Shown here: piece by piece, positions 24,025 through 33,166 of the stretch
Numbering within the stretch: position 1 is the stretch's first letter
Layout of the letters: every line of letters begins with the position of its first letter
Origin: a virus
Length of the DNA stretch: 64,000 bases
Reading direction: 5' to 3' (one strand)
Virus record (IMG/VR): IMGVR_UViG_3300023184_000062
Coordinates: 1 to 64,000 of that record
Program-made: the position numbers and the translations under genes
The notes under the pieces: model-generated
Told to the model about the DNA's origin: nothing
The model's input: only the letters and a program-made list of their open reading frames with translations
Databases searched by the model: none

Positions 24025-26422
24025 TTTTCTTATTCCTAATAAATTGTTCAGCAAGCATCACTAATTCATGTAGTTCTTCAATAGATTCGCAATGCCATCT
24101 ACGTAGACTTTTATTTATGTTGCTGTTTGGATCGTGTGCAGTTTTCGCACCAGTACGATGTTTCTTCATGCCACGCATTCTAGCACAGAAGCTAGCACGG
24201 CGTTTTGCTGCCTTACTACCTTTTTTAAGTTTGCTTGGTTTAGTTGTAACTGCTGTTTGAATCTTACTACCAGGATGACTACGGCGATAACTACTTACAC
24301 TCTTTTTACTCATCCCACCTGCACGTTTATTATTGTGCTTTGACCAATTCTCGCCCTCAGAGAAACTTGCTTCTTTTTCATCGGTAGTGTCACCGGTTAC
24401 TTTATATGTTTTTCCATGTACTACAAATGTGTCTTTGTCGGCTTTTATAGCATTCATTCTAGCATCAGTAAACTCATTGGATTCATCAACTTCTTTCTTT
24501 GCCATACCGATACCATCACAAGCACCGCATTTATACTTTTTAGCGCCCGGTACGTCATTAGCAGGAAGAATTTTTCCGTCAGGTGCTTTCCATAAAGTAC
24601 CACGACCTTTACATCTTTTACAACTAGTATTAGGGTTCTTTACAGTGGCACCGGGCATGTGGTCTACATCATACGGGAAGCCTTCCGCCACACCTTGATT
24701 GACGCTTCCTGTTGTTAGTTTAGCTGGGGCATAAAATGGTAGTGCGTGTTTGCCTAACAACTTAGCACTTAGTATATCAACAACATCTAATTTACCTTTA
24801 GACTTTAAAAGTCCAATTAGGACTTCTGGACCTTTAGTTTGTAATAATGTTAATAATTCTTTTTTATATGCTCCTGCTAATGCTACACCTACACCTGCAG
24901 CCGGACCGGCTACAGTGGCAGTCAATACTCCTGCTAGAGCGGATAATCCATAAGAAACTATGTCTTTAAACTGATACTTCATTTCTTCATTTTCTTCTGG
25001 AGTAACAGGTTGATTATTGGCATACTTTTTCATCACATCAATCATTATAGATGTTTCTTTTGCTTCTTTTCTTGCTTTGTCAAGCGCATTGCTTACAATA
25101 ATTTTTGTAACTGTTGGAAACACTGAGTATAGATTAGCTATCGTTCCTGGATCTATTTCATTGATATTTTCTTCGTCAATAGTTTGTTCACTAATTACTG
25201 TCCATAAAGCATCGTGAAGTTTATTTAAACCCGATGAATCTTCCGCCACACCTTGCAATCTAGGATCTGTGGATAATCTACGACCGTGATCATCTAATTT
25301 CTTAAACACAATGGCAGCGACACGATTAAAGATTGTTGTGGAAATATTATTTTTAGCAAAATAACGGTCTAACGCACGATAAATGGTACTATCATGGGCC
25401 ATATCATTTAACTTTGCTAAGTTTTTATCAGTAGTCAGTTTATCAGCAACATCTAGAGCCTGTCTATTCAAATCTTCTGAGCCTTCCGCCACACCTTGCG
25501 GGTTGCCTAATCTCCTAACAGGAATTTTATATTGTTGTACCAAGCGATCAACTTCTGGCGGAATGTCAGCAGGCAATACAATTTCTTTGATTTTCCAATT
25601 GTCAACCAACACTTCGTGGTGAACTGATGTATCCATACTTAACGTAGGATCAATTTGTCCAGGCCGACTAGAATATTTTTGTTGTCCTCGTTGTCCAGCA
25701 GTCATCTTATATTGATCTGACGCCAAATCTCCACGCCCACCGATTGTAATATGACCGTCAAGTACAATACCAACCGTTGGATTAGATCCGCCTCCCCACC
25801 TTTTTTTCCCCAAAGATTCAGTATTTGGTGCTAGGTATGCGCTTAGTTCAATCTTGTTATTCACTTTTCCTTGTAAGAATGACTCCAATTGGTTCAATGG
25901 AGCCCAGTGTACTTTTAGCATTGATGCAGCTTTTTTAGCATCCATTTTTTGTTGAAAGAGTTTTTTGAGATATCGCTCGGCCCCATATGTTCGTGTATTG
26001 GTGGCTTGTGTTGCAGCCTGATCTTTTGCTTGAAGTTGTTTGTACTGTGCTTGCTCTTCTGGAGTCATCCACGATACATCATTAAACTGTTTATTGTATT
26101 CTGCTGATGACGCCGCCGCGTCTGCTTTGGCTTTTGCTGGATCAAGAAGATCGGCAAGTGCTGTTTCCCAGGCCTGTTTATTTTCATCCGGATACTTGGC
26201 AAAAAAATCATCTGCAGGAATAAATCCACTTGTGGCAGGATCTTTAATTGTTTTTGCCTGTGGATCGGTCATAACGCCGGCAATTTTTCTAGCTTCTTTT
26301 AATTGTTTGTTTGAGCCTTCCGCAACACTTTTTGGCTTCTTTCCAGCTTTCTTCATGGCAATGGCTATTGCTGCTCGTTGGGCATTACTACCAGCTTCGG
26401 ATATAATCTCACTAAATCTCAT
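24014..26422 (-). CDS. Large multi-module injected-type protein
   Basis: 802 residues. It begins MRFSEIISEAGS, a near-perfect T4-type targeting/cleavage peptide (I-S-E then A). Four internal VAE sites (33-35, 311-313, 392-394, 578-580), each followed by G or D, divide it into modules. Module 36-313 contains an HHEVLVDNW...IVLP strand of possible ADP-ribosyltransferase type (weak). The module after 580 has two CxxCxGxG knuckles (601-608, 632-639) as in DnaJ zinc domains. Residues about 700-778 form a basic, conserved phage domain (KKGSKAAKRR, FCARMRGMKKHRTGAKTA, LRRWHC). Processing by a prohead protease is an inference. Confidence 0.7.
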   Translation of the reverse strand: MRFSEIISEAGSNAQRAAIAIAMKKAGKKPKSVAEGSNKQLKEARKIAGVMTDPQAKTIKDPATSGFIPADDFFAKYPDENKQAWETALADLLDPAKAKADAAASSAEYNKQFNDVSWMTPEEQAQYKQLQAKDQAATQATNTRTYGAERYLKKLFQQKMDAKKAASMLKVHWAPLNQLESFLQGKVNNKIELSAYLAPNTESLGKKRWGGGSNPTVGIVLDGHITIGGRGDLASDQYKMTAGQRGQQKYSSRPGQIDPTLSMDTSVHHEVLVDNWKIKEIVLPADIPPEVDRLVQQYKIPVRRLGNPQGVAEGSEDLNRQALDVADKLTTDKNLAKLNDMAHDSTIYRALDRYFAKNNISTTIFNRVAAIVFKKLDDHGRRLSTDPRLQGVAEDSSGLNKLHDALWTVISEQTIDEENINEIDPGTIANLYSVFPTVTKIIVSNALDKARKEAKETSIMIDVMKKYANNQPVTPEENEEMKYQFKDIVSYGLSALAGVLTATVAGPAAGVGVALAGAYKKELLTLLQTKGPEVLIGLLKSKGKLDVVDILSAKLLGKHALPFYAPAKLTTGSVNQGVAEGFPYDVDHMPGATVKNPNTSCKRCKGRGTLWKAPDGKILPANDVPGAKKYKCGACDGIGMAKKEVDESNEFTDARMNAIKADKDTFVVHGKTYKVTGDTTDEKEASFSEGENWSKHNNKRAGGMSKKSVSSYRRSHPGSKIQTAVTTKPSKLKKGSKAAKRRASFCARMRGMKKHRTGAKTAHDPNSNINKSLRRWHCESIEELHELVMLAEQFIRNKKNEL

Positions 26423-26440
26423 GTTTTTGTCCGTAAATAG

Positions 26441-26469
26441 TTGACTTTATTGCGTAAATATGTTACACT
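26441..26469 (+). promoter_or_regulatory. Sigma-70-like promoter of the uvdE-like gene
   Basis: TTGACT, 17-base spacer, TACACT, in the gap between the minus-strand operon and uvdE. RNA would start near 26476, downstream of the first in-frame ATG (26460). Confidence 0.55.
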
Positions 26470-26501
26470 ACATATCTTATTTATCACTTTGGGCTTTTAC
26501 C

Positions 26502-27527
26502 TTGACAAATCAATCTATCAAACGCATCGGTTTCGCTTGTAAGTTTTCGGAACTAAACAGTAAGGGTGAAATCTGTTCTATCAAAGAACTGAACACAGGT
26601 GGCACAACTCGTGCCTGGGTCAATAGACAAACTCAAAGTGTAGCGGAAGAAAAGGTGCTGGATGTATCAAAACAAAACATTCTACATACTCACAATCTAG
26701 TTAAAAAAGTGTCATCACTAGAACCCGCATTGCGTATGGTTCGTCTTACATCGGATATGTTGCCTTTCTATACAATGGATGGCTGGCAAGACTTTTGGCA
26801 AGATAAATCAATGCAGGATAATCTAGCACGATGGTTCGCACCGATTGGTGAAACAGCACGGGCTAATGATGTTCGTCTTAGTTTTCACCCTGACCAATTT
26901 GTAGTTTTAGCGAGTGACCGTGAAGAGGTAGTAAATAAGAGTATAGAAGAATTTGAATATCATGTTGATATGGCCCGCATGATGGGGTATGGTAAACAAT
27001 TTCAGGATATCAAAATCAATGTACACATCAGTGGTCGTAAAGGTCCACAGGGCATTCGTGATGTTTACAATCGTTTGTCTCCCGAAGCCCGCAACACACT
27101 TACACTAGAGAATGAGGAATACACACATGGACTACTTGACTGCTTATCATTATCTGACCTCGTACCTACGGTCATGGACATTCACCATAACTGGATACGT
27201 GAGGGAGAATACATTCAACCATCTGATGACAGGGTTAAGAGGGTTATTGATAGCTGGCGTGGTGTGCGCCCTACTATGCATTACAGTGTTAGCCGCGAAG
27301 ATGTACTCGGGTCACATCCACGACACATCTTACCCGATCATGGTGCGTTGATTAATGAAGGACATAGTAAGCAAAAACTTCGGGCACATAGTGATTTCTA
27401 TTGGAACGATGCGGTGAATGACTGGGCATTGACATTCTGTGATAACTTTGATATAATGTGTGAATCAAAATGGAAAAATCTTGCCAGCTTTAAATTATTT
27501 GAAAGATACAAAAATGGGATTATTTGA
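26502..27527 (+). CDS. uvdE: UV damage endonuclease (UvdE/UVDE family)
   Basis: The TIM-barrel enzyme has IKRIGFACK at the start, SFHPDQFVVLAS, a LENEEYTHG strand and DIHHNWI, all metal-binding signatures of UVDE. It nicks DNA 5' of UV photoproducts and other lesions, starting alternative excision repair. I took the TTG at 26502 because the only visible promoter fires downstream of the ATG at 26460; the longer form would add 14 residues that are not part of the family. The next gene starts just before its stop. Confidence 0.88.
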   Translation: MTNQSIKRIGFACKFSELNSKGEICSIKELNTGGTTRAWVNRQTQSVAEEKVLDVSKQNILHTHNLVKKVSSLEPALRMVRLTSDMLPFYTMDGWQDFWQDKSMQDNLARWFAPIGETARANDVRLSFHPDQFVVLASDREEVVNKSIEEFEYHVDMARMMGYGKQFQDIKINVHISGRKGPQGIRDVYNRLSPEARNTLTLENEEYTHGLLDCLSLSDLVPTVMDIHHNWIREGEYIQPSDDRVKRVIDSWRGVRPTMHYSVSREDVLGSHPRHILPDHGALINEGHSKQKLRAHSDFYWNDAVNDWALTFCDNFDIMCESKWKNLASFKLFERYKNGII

Positions 27528-27957
27528 TAAACTATTTGGCAAAAAGCCAGAACCAGTAGTAGAGGCACCGAAGCCAGTTAAGGAAAAGAAACCACGCAAA
27601 CCTAAAGTAAAGAAGGAAGAACCTACTTCATCTGATAAGGAAAAGGCCAATGCTGAAGGACTACCATACGTTAATATTTTGAAAATGGAAATTGACCCAT
27701 ACGATATTAATAGTGGTGCTTTTGAACTTGATTTCAATGACAAATTTGTTTTGAATTTGATTCGTGCAGGTTATAAAATGCGTGATGATGACACCGATAC
27801 TATCATTGTAGACCGTTGGTTCCAAACTGTATGTCGCAATGTGGCATTGGAGCTATATGAACAGCAACAAGCGGATCCAGAAAACCGAGCAATGGCCTCA
27901 GATATGAGAGTGGTTCGTGCTAAAGATTTAGGTGATGGACGTACAGAGGTAAGTTGA
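27514..27957 (+). CDS. Conserved phage protein with Lys/Pro-rich linker
   Basis: The 147-residue protein has an amphipathic N-terminus MGLFDKLFGKK, a Lys/Pro/Glu-rich linker (about 12-48), then a folded acidic domain with FELDFNDKFVLNLIRAGY and VDRWFQTVCRN. The start inside the uvdE end is the only ATG with an A-rich upstream. The amphipathic start could touch membrane or, less likely, the clamp. Function unknown. Confidence 0.6.
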   Translation: MGLFDKLFGKKPEPVVEAPKPVKEKKPRKPKVKKEEPTSSDKEKANAEGLPYVNILKMEIDPYDINSGAFELDFNDKFVLNLIRAGYKMRDDDTDTIIVDRWFQTVCRNVALELYEQQQADPENRAMASDMRVVRAKDLGDGRTEVS

Positions 27958-28403
27958 TGAGAAGATTAGTCTTTAATACTTTTATAGAGAGTAGCGTATA
28001 TAATATATTGAATCGGAATAAGGAACATGTTAATTGTTCCTTGATAATTAAAACATCATACAAGACTCTGTATCGCCGAGCATTGTATTGTGCAGAGCAT
28101 GATTTTTTTCTTACTTGGGTTAATGAAAATCATTATGATGAGTATAAAAAATTAGGAATCAATGACGTAGAATATCCCGATAATAATTATAATTATTATA
28201 TCTCATTGTTACACCAGACCAACTCTAAAAATAACAACTGGGCAGTAAAAGACTTGTTAACAATGGGTGATCCTGAAATAACAACAAAAGTAAAAAACTA
28301 TAGAAATGGTAAAAAAGTTGATTTATGGGTAGCTTTCAAGGGAGACCCATGTCGTGATCCTTCAATGCCCGAATATTGGAAATTTATTGAGAAATTTGTA
28401 TGA
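27957..28403 (+). CDS. Hypothetical protein
   Basis: 148 residues, Tyr/Asn-rich and basic, with no recognised motif. The ATG overlaps the previous stop (TGATG). A strong AT-rich hairpin begins directly after its stop, so it is the last gene of the uvdE operon. Confidence 0.55.
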   Translation: MRRLVFNTFIESSVYNILNRNKEHVNCSLIIKTSYKTLYRRALYCAEHDFFLTWVNENHYDEYKKLGINDVEYPDNNYNYYISLLHQTNSKNNNWAVKDLLTMGDPEITTKVKNYRNGKKVDLWVAFKGDPCRDPSMPEYWKFIEKFV

Positions 28404-28427
28404 TTTTGTTGTAAAAATACAACAAAA
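28404..28427 (+). terminator. Perfect 10-bp hairpin: terminator or operator
   Basis: TTTTGTTGTA, loop AAAA, TACAACAAAA. It lies seven bases before the next -35 box. The A/T-flanked stem can act as a bidirectional terminator; its symmetry and position also suit an operator. Confidence 0.5.
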
Positions 28428-28433
28428 TAATAG

Positions 28434-28462
28434 TTGACAGTAATACCAAACTACTGTATACT
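28434..28462 (+). promoter_or_regulatory. Sigma-70 promoter of the ParB/DGQHR-like gene
   Basis: TTGACA, 17-base spacer, TATACT. The spacer shares the string CCAAACTACTGTA with the promoter at 55987-56015. The leader ends CAACAGGAG before the ATG. Confidence 0.75.
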
Positions 28463-28495
28463 TAAGGCTTATTCAGTCAACAACAGGAGTAATTT

Positions 28496-29746
28496 ATGGC
28501 TTTTCCACTTACGTTTAATGTAATCAATCGTGACACCGATGAACGTCAAATTGATAATATTTTAGAACGACACCCCGGTGAATATAAGCAAAATTCTATT
28601 GCTGTATTAGCCGCAAAAGTTGATACCGGCAATAATACCGATTTTATCTCTGCAAAAGAAAGATTTAAAACTCTAAAAACAATATTTGATCCAGCTGAGA
28701 TGCCTATTGCAAGTCAAATCATGCTGGGACAATTAATGAGTGATGAAGATATTCAACGTGAGATTGATGTACCTCACGCCACACATATTTTTTCTTACTA
28801 CGACCCACAACGTGTGCAATCTATTCAGGTAGTCAAAGCAGTAGGCAAAGAAGAATATACAATTGTAAATGGACAACATACTGCTACCACTACTGCACTA
28901 ATCATCATGTCAGGGTTGATGAAGGGTTGGAAAGCAAAAGATTGGAAGAAGTTTCCAGTTAACGTAACCTATATTGAAACTGATGACCGTAGCAAGGCAC
29001 GGGAAACATTTGCACTAATGAACGGTGAAATGTCCAAAGAGATCACTACCTTTGATCATTGGAAGCAACATTATTTGTCTGTGCGTTTGGACCAAAGCGG
29101 CAACCCAAAGTACCTGCATACTTACAAACTGATTCAATTACTACGCAAATACAATTGCACACCTCTGCCTGAAGGGCATGATGACATTGGTCAAGCTGGA
29201 GCAATTACTCACTTGAATGCAGTTGAAACTGCTGCTAAAAATGAAAACTATGAACGTCTTGAATTCATTCTAATGAACCATGACAAGTATTGGAATTCTC
29301 TTCCAGTAGATAATAGTGAATTTGGTTTGTATGGCAGCTTGCTTGACATTACAGAAGATGAGAATATTTCTAATTCTACTAAAGAATGGGATATTTTTAT
29401 GACTGACTTGCATGCGGTTATTCAAAAGGTATTCAAAGGCATGACTAAATTGCGTGGTAGCGCAAAGAAAGCATACAAGAAATATCGGTATGACCTCTTT
29501 GCAGACAAGAACGCTAGTTCGCCGTTTACTGTTGAATTGTATGTAGCATACAAAGTGTACCGACTATTAGGAGGTACATTTGATATTCCAAAGTTGCACA
29601 CAATGTATTTGCATAAGAATATTGATGTTATCAATTATCTATCTAAAGCAGAGGTTGAACATATCAATACATTGGTTAGTACTAAAGTAAAAATTAAAAT
29701 TAAAGATGTAGTGATTCCTACTGCCAACAAAAAAGGTAAGAAATGA
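28496..29746 (+). CDS. ParB/DGQHR-like domain protein
   Basis: This 416-residue protein has YTIVNGQHTATTTALI (about residues 121-136), which corresponds to the nucleotide-binding GxH(R) motif of ParB/Srx and DGQHR domains. It is followed by an ETDDRSKARETFALMNGEMSK helix. ParB-like domains hydrolyse CTP or act as nucleases. Here it could be a DNA-binding regulator or nuclease; the role is unknown. It has its own strong promoter behind a perfect palindrome, and overlaps the next gene by four bases. Confidence 0.65.
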   Translation: MAFPLTFNVINRDTDERQIDNILERHPGEYKQNSIAVLAAKVDTGNNTDFISAKERFKTLKTIFDPAEMPIASQIMLGQLMSDEDIQREIDVPHATHIFSYYDPQRVQSIQVVKAVGKEEYTIVNGQHTATTTALIIMSGLMKGWKAKDWKKFPVNVTYIETDDRSKARETFALMNGEMSKEITTFDHWKQHYLSVRLDQSGNPKYLHTYKLIQLLRKYNCTPLPEGHDDIGQAGAITHLNAVETAAKNENYERLEFILMNHDKYWNSLPVDNSEFGLYGSLLDITEDENISNSTKEWDIFMTDLHAVIQKVFKGMTKLRGSAKKAYKKYRYDLFADKNASSPFTVELYVAYKVYRLLGGTFDIPKLHTMYLHKNIDVINYLSKAEVEHINTLVSTKVKIKIKDVVIPTANKKGKK

Positions 29747-30159
29747 ATGAATTCTTTTATATAATGGTACTCTCACACAATCTAAAGGTTGGGTTTGGTA
29801 TCACTGGGTCCGTACATACTAGAATTTATGATTACATTGCTGGCTCTGCTGAACTGCAATCTTTCAAGTATCTTTACTACGGAGATAAAGAACATATCTC
29901 CCTAGTTGAATCAACTTTGAAAAAAGAATGGAGACGCCATCTTTGGTCAGTGTTCAAAGGTAATAAATGGAAACTAGAAGTACTAGATCCAGCTAGCGGA
30001 ATTTCTGCTGAAGATGTAAAAGATTGGGTAGAAAAAACTATTATCAAACTTGACTTACCAATTAGGGGTGTCAAGAGTGAATGGTTACCTTATCGCGGAG
30101 ACAAACGAGTAACACGCAAATATATTAACTTGAATCCGGATTTATATCTTGAGCCATAA
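29743..30159 (+). CDS. GIY-YIG/T5orf172-like protein
   Basis: The 138-residue protein begins with FYIMVLSHNLKVGFG and continues with RIYDYIAGSA and YLYYGDKEHISLVESTLKKEW. This is the strand-strand-helix order of GIY-YIG nucleases of the T5orf172 type, with GIY and YIG degenerate and a conserved Glu in the third helix. It may be a nuclease or an inactive relative. It is coupled to the ParB-like gene by an ATGA overlap. Confidence 0.55.
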   Translation: MNEFFYIMVLSHNLKVGFGITGSVHTRIYDYIAGSAELQSFKYLYYGDKEHISLVESTLKKEWRRHLWSVFKGNKWKLEVLDPASGISAEDVKDWVEKTIIKLDLPIRGVKSEWLPYRGDKRVTRKYINLNPDLYLEP

Positions 30160-30162
30160 AAT

Positions 30163-30191
30163 TTGACTTTATTTAAATAGCAGTATATAAT
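30163..30191 (+). promoter_or_regulatory. Sigma-70 promoter of the flap-exonuclease gene
   Basis: TTGACT, 17-base spacer, TATAAT, then only six bases to the ATG at 30198 and no SD, so the mRNA is predicted to be leaderless. Confidence 0.7.
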
Positions 30192-30197
30192 ACACAC

Positions 30198-31196
30198 ATG
30201 AAATACGCATTAATTGATACCGCAAATACATTCTTTCGTGCCCGTCACATTGCATCACGCAATAGTACAGTTGACGAGAAAATTGGAATGGCAATTCATC
30301 TTACAATGGCAAGTACTAATCAAATCGTTAAACGTTTTGGAATTGATCATGTTGTGTTTTGTTTAGAAGGTCGTAGCTGGCGCAAAGACTACTACACTCC
30401 ATATAAGAAGAACCGTGTAGTAGATACGCTATCGCAAACAGAAGCGGAAGTGGAAGAAAACACCATGTTTTGGCAAACGTATGAGGCCTTCACAAATTAC
30501 CTTAAAGACCGCACAAACTGTAGTGTATTGCGTGATCCTAAGGCTGAGGCTGATGATCTCATAGCAAGGTTTGTGGCACTTCATCCAGAAGATGAACATT
30601 TTATAATTTCAACGGACAGCGATTACCAACAACTAATTTCCTCACGAGTAAAGCAATATTCGGGTGTCACTGGTGAATTGATTACTCTAGAGGGATATTT
30701 TGATGACAAGGGTCGTCCAGTAAAAGATAAGAAAACTAAAGAGCCTAAACTACTTGAAGATCCACAATACATCCTATTCCGAAAGTGCATGAGGGGAGAT
30801 TCAACCGACAACGTATTCAGTGCTTTTCCCGGGGTACGTGAAAAAGGTTCAAGTAAGAAAGCTGGACTAATTGAAGCGTATGCTGACAGAACAAAACGTG
30901 GATTTGACTGGAACAATATGATGTTGCAGCGTTGGACGGACCATGATGGTAATGAGGTTCGGGTCAAAGATGCGTATGAACGGAATCGGGTACTTATAGA
31001 CTTGACAGCACAACCCGATGATGTTAAACTGTCAGTAGATACAAACATCCGTGAAGGTGTGCGTAGAACTACTATTCCTCAAGTAGGCCTACACTTACTA
31101 AAATTTTGCGGGAAGTATGAACTGCAAAAAATTGCAGATAACGCAGAGACATACGCAAAATGGTTGAACAGTCCTTATGTAGGAGTATTGAAATGA
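30198..31196 (+). CDS. T4-RNase-H-like 5'-3' flap exonuclease
   Basis: PIN/FEN-fold enzyme: ALIDTANTFFRA at the start, EGRSWRKDYYTPYKKNR (helical arch), EAEADDLIA, ISTDSDYQQL and a RGDSTDNV helix-hairpin site, all acidic metal-binding signatures of the FEN/RNase H (T4 gene rnh) group. It removes RNA primers and flaps during lagging-strand synthesis. The length (332) fits T4 RNase H (305). It starts an operon of many small coupled genes reaching about 36.3 kb. Confidence 0.92.
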   Translation: MKYALIDTANTFFRARHIASRNSTVDEKIGMAIHLTMASTNQIVKRFGIDHVVFCLEGRSWRKDYYTPYKKNRVVDTLSQTEAEVEENTMFWQTYEAFTNYLKDRTNCSVLRDPKAEADDLIARFVALHPEDEHFIISTDSDYQQLISSRVKQYSGVTGELITLEGYFDDKGRPVKDKKTKEPKLLEDPQYILFRKCMRGDSTDNVFSAFPGVREKGSSKKAGLIEAYADRTKRGFDWNNMMLQRWTDHDGNEVRVKDAYERNRVLIDLTAQPDDVKLSVDTNIREGVRRTTIPQVGLHLLKFCGKYELQKIADNAETYAKWLNSPYVGVLK

Positions 31197-31402
31197 ATAA
31201 CAGAGTAAGAGAATTAATTAAAGAACATGGCAGTGATTCTAGTGGCAAGTGGGTAGCAATTGATAAGGTAGAATTGATTACTGAGTTGATTGTAGAAGAA
31301 TGCCTTGATATTTTAGAAGATGAAGATGATGGTGAAATTGAAACTAGAAGTGTTCGCATTGCTGCGATAAGGATAAAAAAACTTTTTGGAGTTGAAGTAT
31401 GA
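31193..31402 (+). CDS. Small protein of the (A/T)ELIV-EC paralogue family
   Basis: 69 residues with RVRELIKE at the start, ITELIVEECLDILEDE in the middle and a final IKKLFGV. Three other genes here (33.3, 44.0 and 59.9 kb) share the layout: an N-terminal (I/L)K-x-L(I/L), a central ELI(V/I)-x-(E/K)C helix and a C-terminal HFG-like end. The start is the ATGA overlap with the exonuclease stop. The family is common in phages; function unknown. Confidence 0.65.
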   Translation: MNNRVRELIKEHGSDSSGKWVAIDKVELITELIVEECLDILEDEDDGEIETRSVRIAAIRIKKLFGVEV

Positions 31403-31683
31403 AATTTAAAATTTGCGGAATAGATTACGAGGTAAAATATAAGACCCCGGAAGAAATGCAAGGTACAATTGGTCTAGCACGATTCAATGACCAAGAGATT
31501 TGGATTGGTAATCAATTCACTGAACAAACTAAAAAGATTGCATTGTGGCATGAAGTATTACATATACTAGACCATGCTTACAATCTTAAAATGACTGAGG
31601 AACAGGTTAAGTTTCAAACACATGCATTGATTGCACTAGTAGAAGATAACCCGGAAGTATTTAAAAATGGCACAACACAGTAA
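31399..31683 (+). CDS. Zincin-like metallopeptidase (HEVLH)
   Basis: 94 residues containing LWHEVLHILDH, an HExxH motif with a following His/Asp that could be a third ligand. N-terminal beta-strands (FKICGIDYEVKY) and a QEIWIGNQ strand fit small phage metallopeptidases of the ImmA/zincin type. It is coupled to both neighbours by overlaps. The substrate is unknown; cleavage of a host regulator is one possibility. Confidence 0.65.
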   Translation: MKFKICGIDYEVKYKTPEEMQGTIGLARFNDQEIWIGNQFTEQTKKIALWHEVLHILDHAYNLKMTEEQVKFQTHALIALVEDNPEVFKNGTTQ

Positions 31684-32512
31684 TTACTGGTCATGCACCC
31701 CTTTTGCCGATTGGGTGCGCGGTACGCCAAAAGGCGGAGCCAAGACTAGTGAAGATTGGGATGAATGGAATAATGCAGCTAAACAATACCATCCTGTTCG
31801 TTATTGGTTAGCAGAAGAAGCACTTGATAAACTTCAAGATTTTGTAACATATCCTATTAGAAAAATTTACGATGTTAAGTATTACATCAATAACCGTTGG
31901 GTTACTCGTACTCATGCTCTCACCGCTCATCACCGTGATATTAAGCCTGGTTCTTGGTCTGATGTTGGCAATCGCTTCCTTCCATGCTTATTTAATGAGT
32001 TGGTTGATTTTGTTGAGGTTGAACAAGCCTGGAGTCACATCGCATGGGGAAGTAAAGAAGATAGAAAGAAGTATGATGCTCCTTTTTATGCTACTGGGTG
32101 GTGGCGTTGGCGCACTTGGCGTTGCCCTCAAGCAGGTCTTGATCATCTTGACTGGGCAATGACACTTGTACTTGATAAAGATATGGGAGTAGATCCAGCT
32201 AACCCAGAGTACGGTAAGCCTACTGGTCAAGCATTACGTGCTAAAGAAATTAAAGAACTTTACACATGGTGGACCACTGTATATCCAAATCGTCCAGACC
32301 CGCACGATGCAAGTGGCTGGAGTGAATACTGTGAAAGTTTACGCATTAAGTTTGGTACAAACTGGATTGGTAGATCCGATAAAGATACTGCAAGTAAAAA
32401 AGCAGGTGATAAGGCTCTTAAACTTACTACTAAGATTGAAAAAGCCTACGACAAAGAAGATACTGAAATGATGATTCGTTTAATTAAAATTCGTGATAGT
32501 TTGTGGACATGA
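31667..32512 (+). CDS. Conserved phage protein, Trp-rich
   Basis: 281 residues, unusually rich in Trp (WWRWRTWRCPQ, TWWTTVYP) and His, with a helical, Lys-rich C-terminus. No known domain is recognised. It overlaps the metallopeptidase gene by 17 bases in another frame. Confidence 0.6.
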   Translation: MAQHSNYWSCTPFADWVRGTPKGGAKTSEDWDEWNNAAKQYHPVRYWLAEEALDKLQDFVTYPIRKIYDVKYYINNRWVTRTHALTAHHRDIKPGSWSDVGNRFLPCLFNELVDFVEVEQAWSHIAWGSKEDRKKYDAPFYATGWWRWRTWRCPQAGLDHLDWAMTLVLDKDMGVDPANPEYGKPTGQALRAKEIKELYTWWTTVYPNRPDPHDASGWSEYCESLRIKFGTNWIGRSDKDTASKKAGDKALKLTTKIEKAYDKEDTEMMIRLIKIRDSLWT

Positions 32513-32513
32513 T

Positions 32514-32963
32514 ATGAAAAAGATTTACTACGAAAAAGTAGGACGTAAGTATGTACCTGTTGCAGAATACGATAGCGACTGGATGGACAGTTTTCATAAA
32601 GGTACACACCTTTTGATGGTATATCCGGGTGGGCAGAGTCGTAGGTTTAATATTGATCCTAACTACGCGGCTATGATTGCAGCCAGCCGAGTAGCCGAAG
32701 AGGCTATAATTCGTGCTATGCATAAAGCTAGTGAACTGAAACCTGTGCGAACTCCGATAACAGAAGGTCAACGCAAGGCATGGAAGAAATTGGCTAAAGA
32801 GTTTGGAGATGAACTTTGTACGTTGAGTGGAGCCAGTTCACACGATATTGCCGAAGCAGGTGTGAAAGCTATGATGGCAGAAGCTGATCAGTTAATGACT
32901 AACCCTGCTGTAAAGAAAGCCTACGAACATTTTTTATTGGTTGCTGAATTGACAAAGGATTAA
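32514..32963 (+). CDS. Conserved phage protein
   Basis: 149 residues. The N-terminal part is basic with YYEKVGRKYVPV and a GTHLLMVYPGG turn; the rest is helical and Ala-rich (SRVAEEAIIRAMHKA). I chose the ATG next to the previous stop rather than one inside the upstream gene. No function is recognised. Confidence 0.6.
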   Translation: MKKIYYEKVGRKYVPVAEYDSDWMDSFHKGTHLLMVYPGGQSRRFNIDPNYAAMIAASRVAEEAIIRAMHKASELKPVRTPITEGQRKAWKKLAKEFGDELCTLSGASSHDIAEAGVKAMMAEADQLMTNPAVKKAYEHFLLVAELTKD

Positions 32964-32965
32964 GT

Positions 32966-33166
32966 ATGACAGTAGATGAATACGTTAAAGAATTAGAAGG
33001 ATATCTTGAACCTGAATTAATTGCTAGATTTAGTGATTGGTCAACTGATACCAAATTGTATATGTACTTACACCATATTCAACTGCGACATATGGATGAG
33101 TTTAGTAATGCATTAAGTATTGCTACTCAAATTTTGTGTTCTTTAAGAAAAAATAATGATGCGTAA
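32966..33166 (+). CDS. Small helical protein
   Basis: 66 residues, all-helical and acidic, with Tyr/His-rich YMYLHHIQLRHM. It starts three bases after the previous stop. Function unknown. Confidence 0.55.
   Translation: MTVDEYVKELEGYLEPELIARFSDWSTDTKLYMYLHHIQLRHMDEFSNALSIATQILCSLRKNNDA

Noticed and set aside
27514-27546. MGLFDKLFG start as another clamp-binding peptide
   Set aside because: It is at the N-terminus and is a generic amphipathic start; clamp peptides in T4 proteins are C-terminal, so evidence is too weak.
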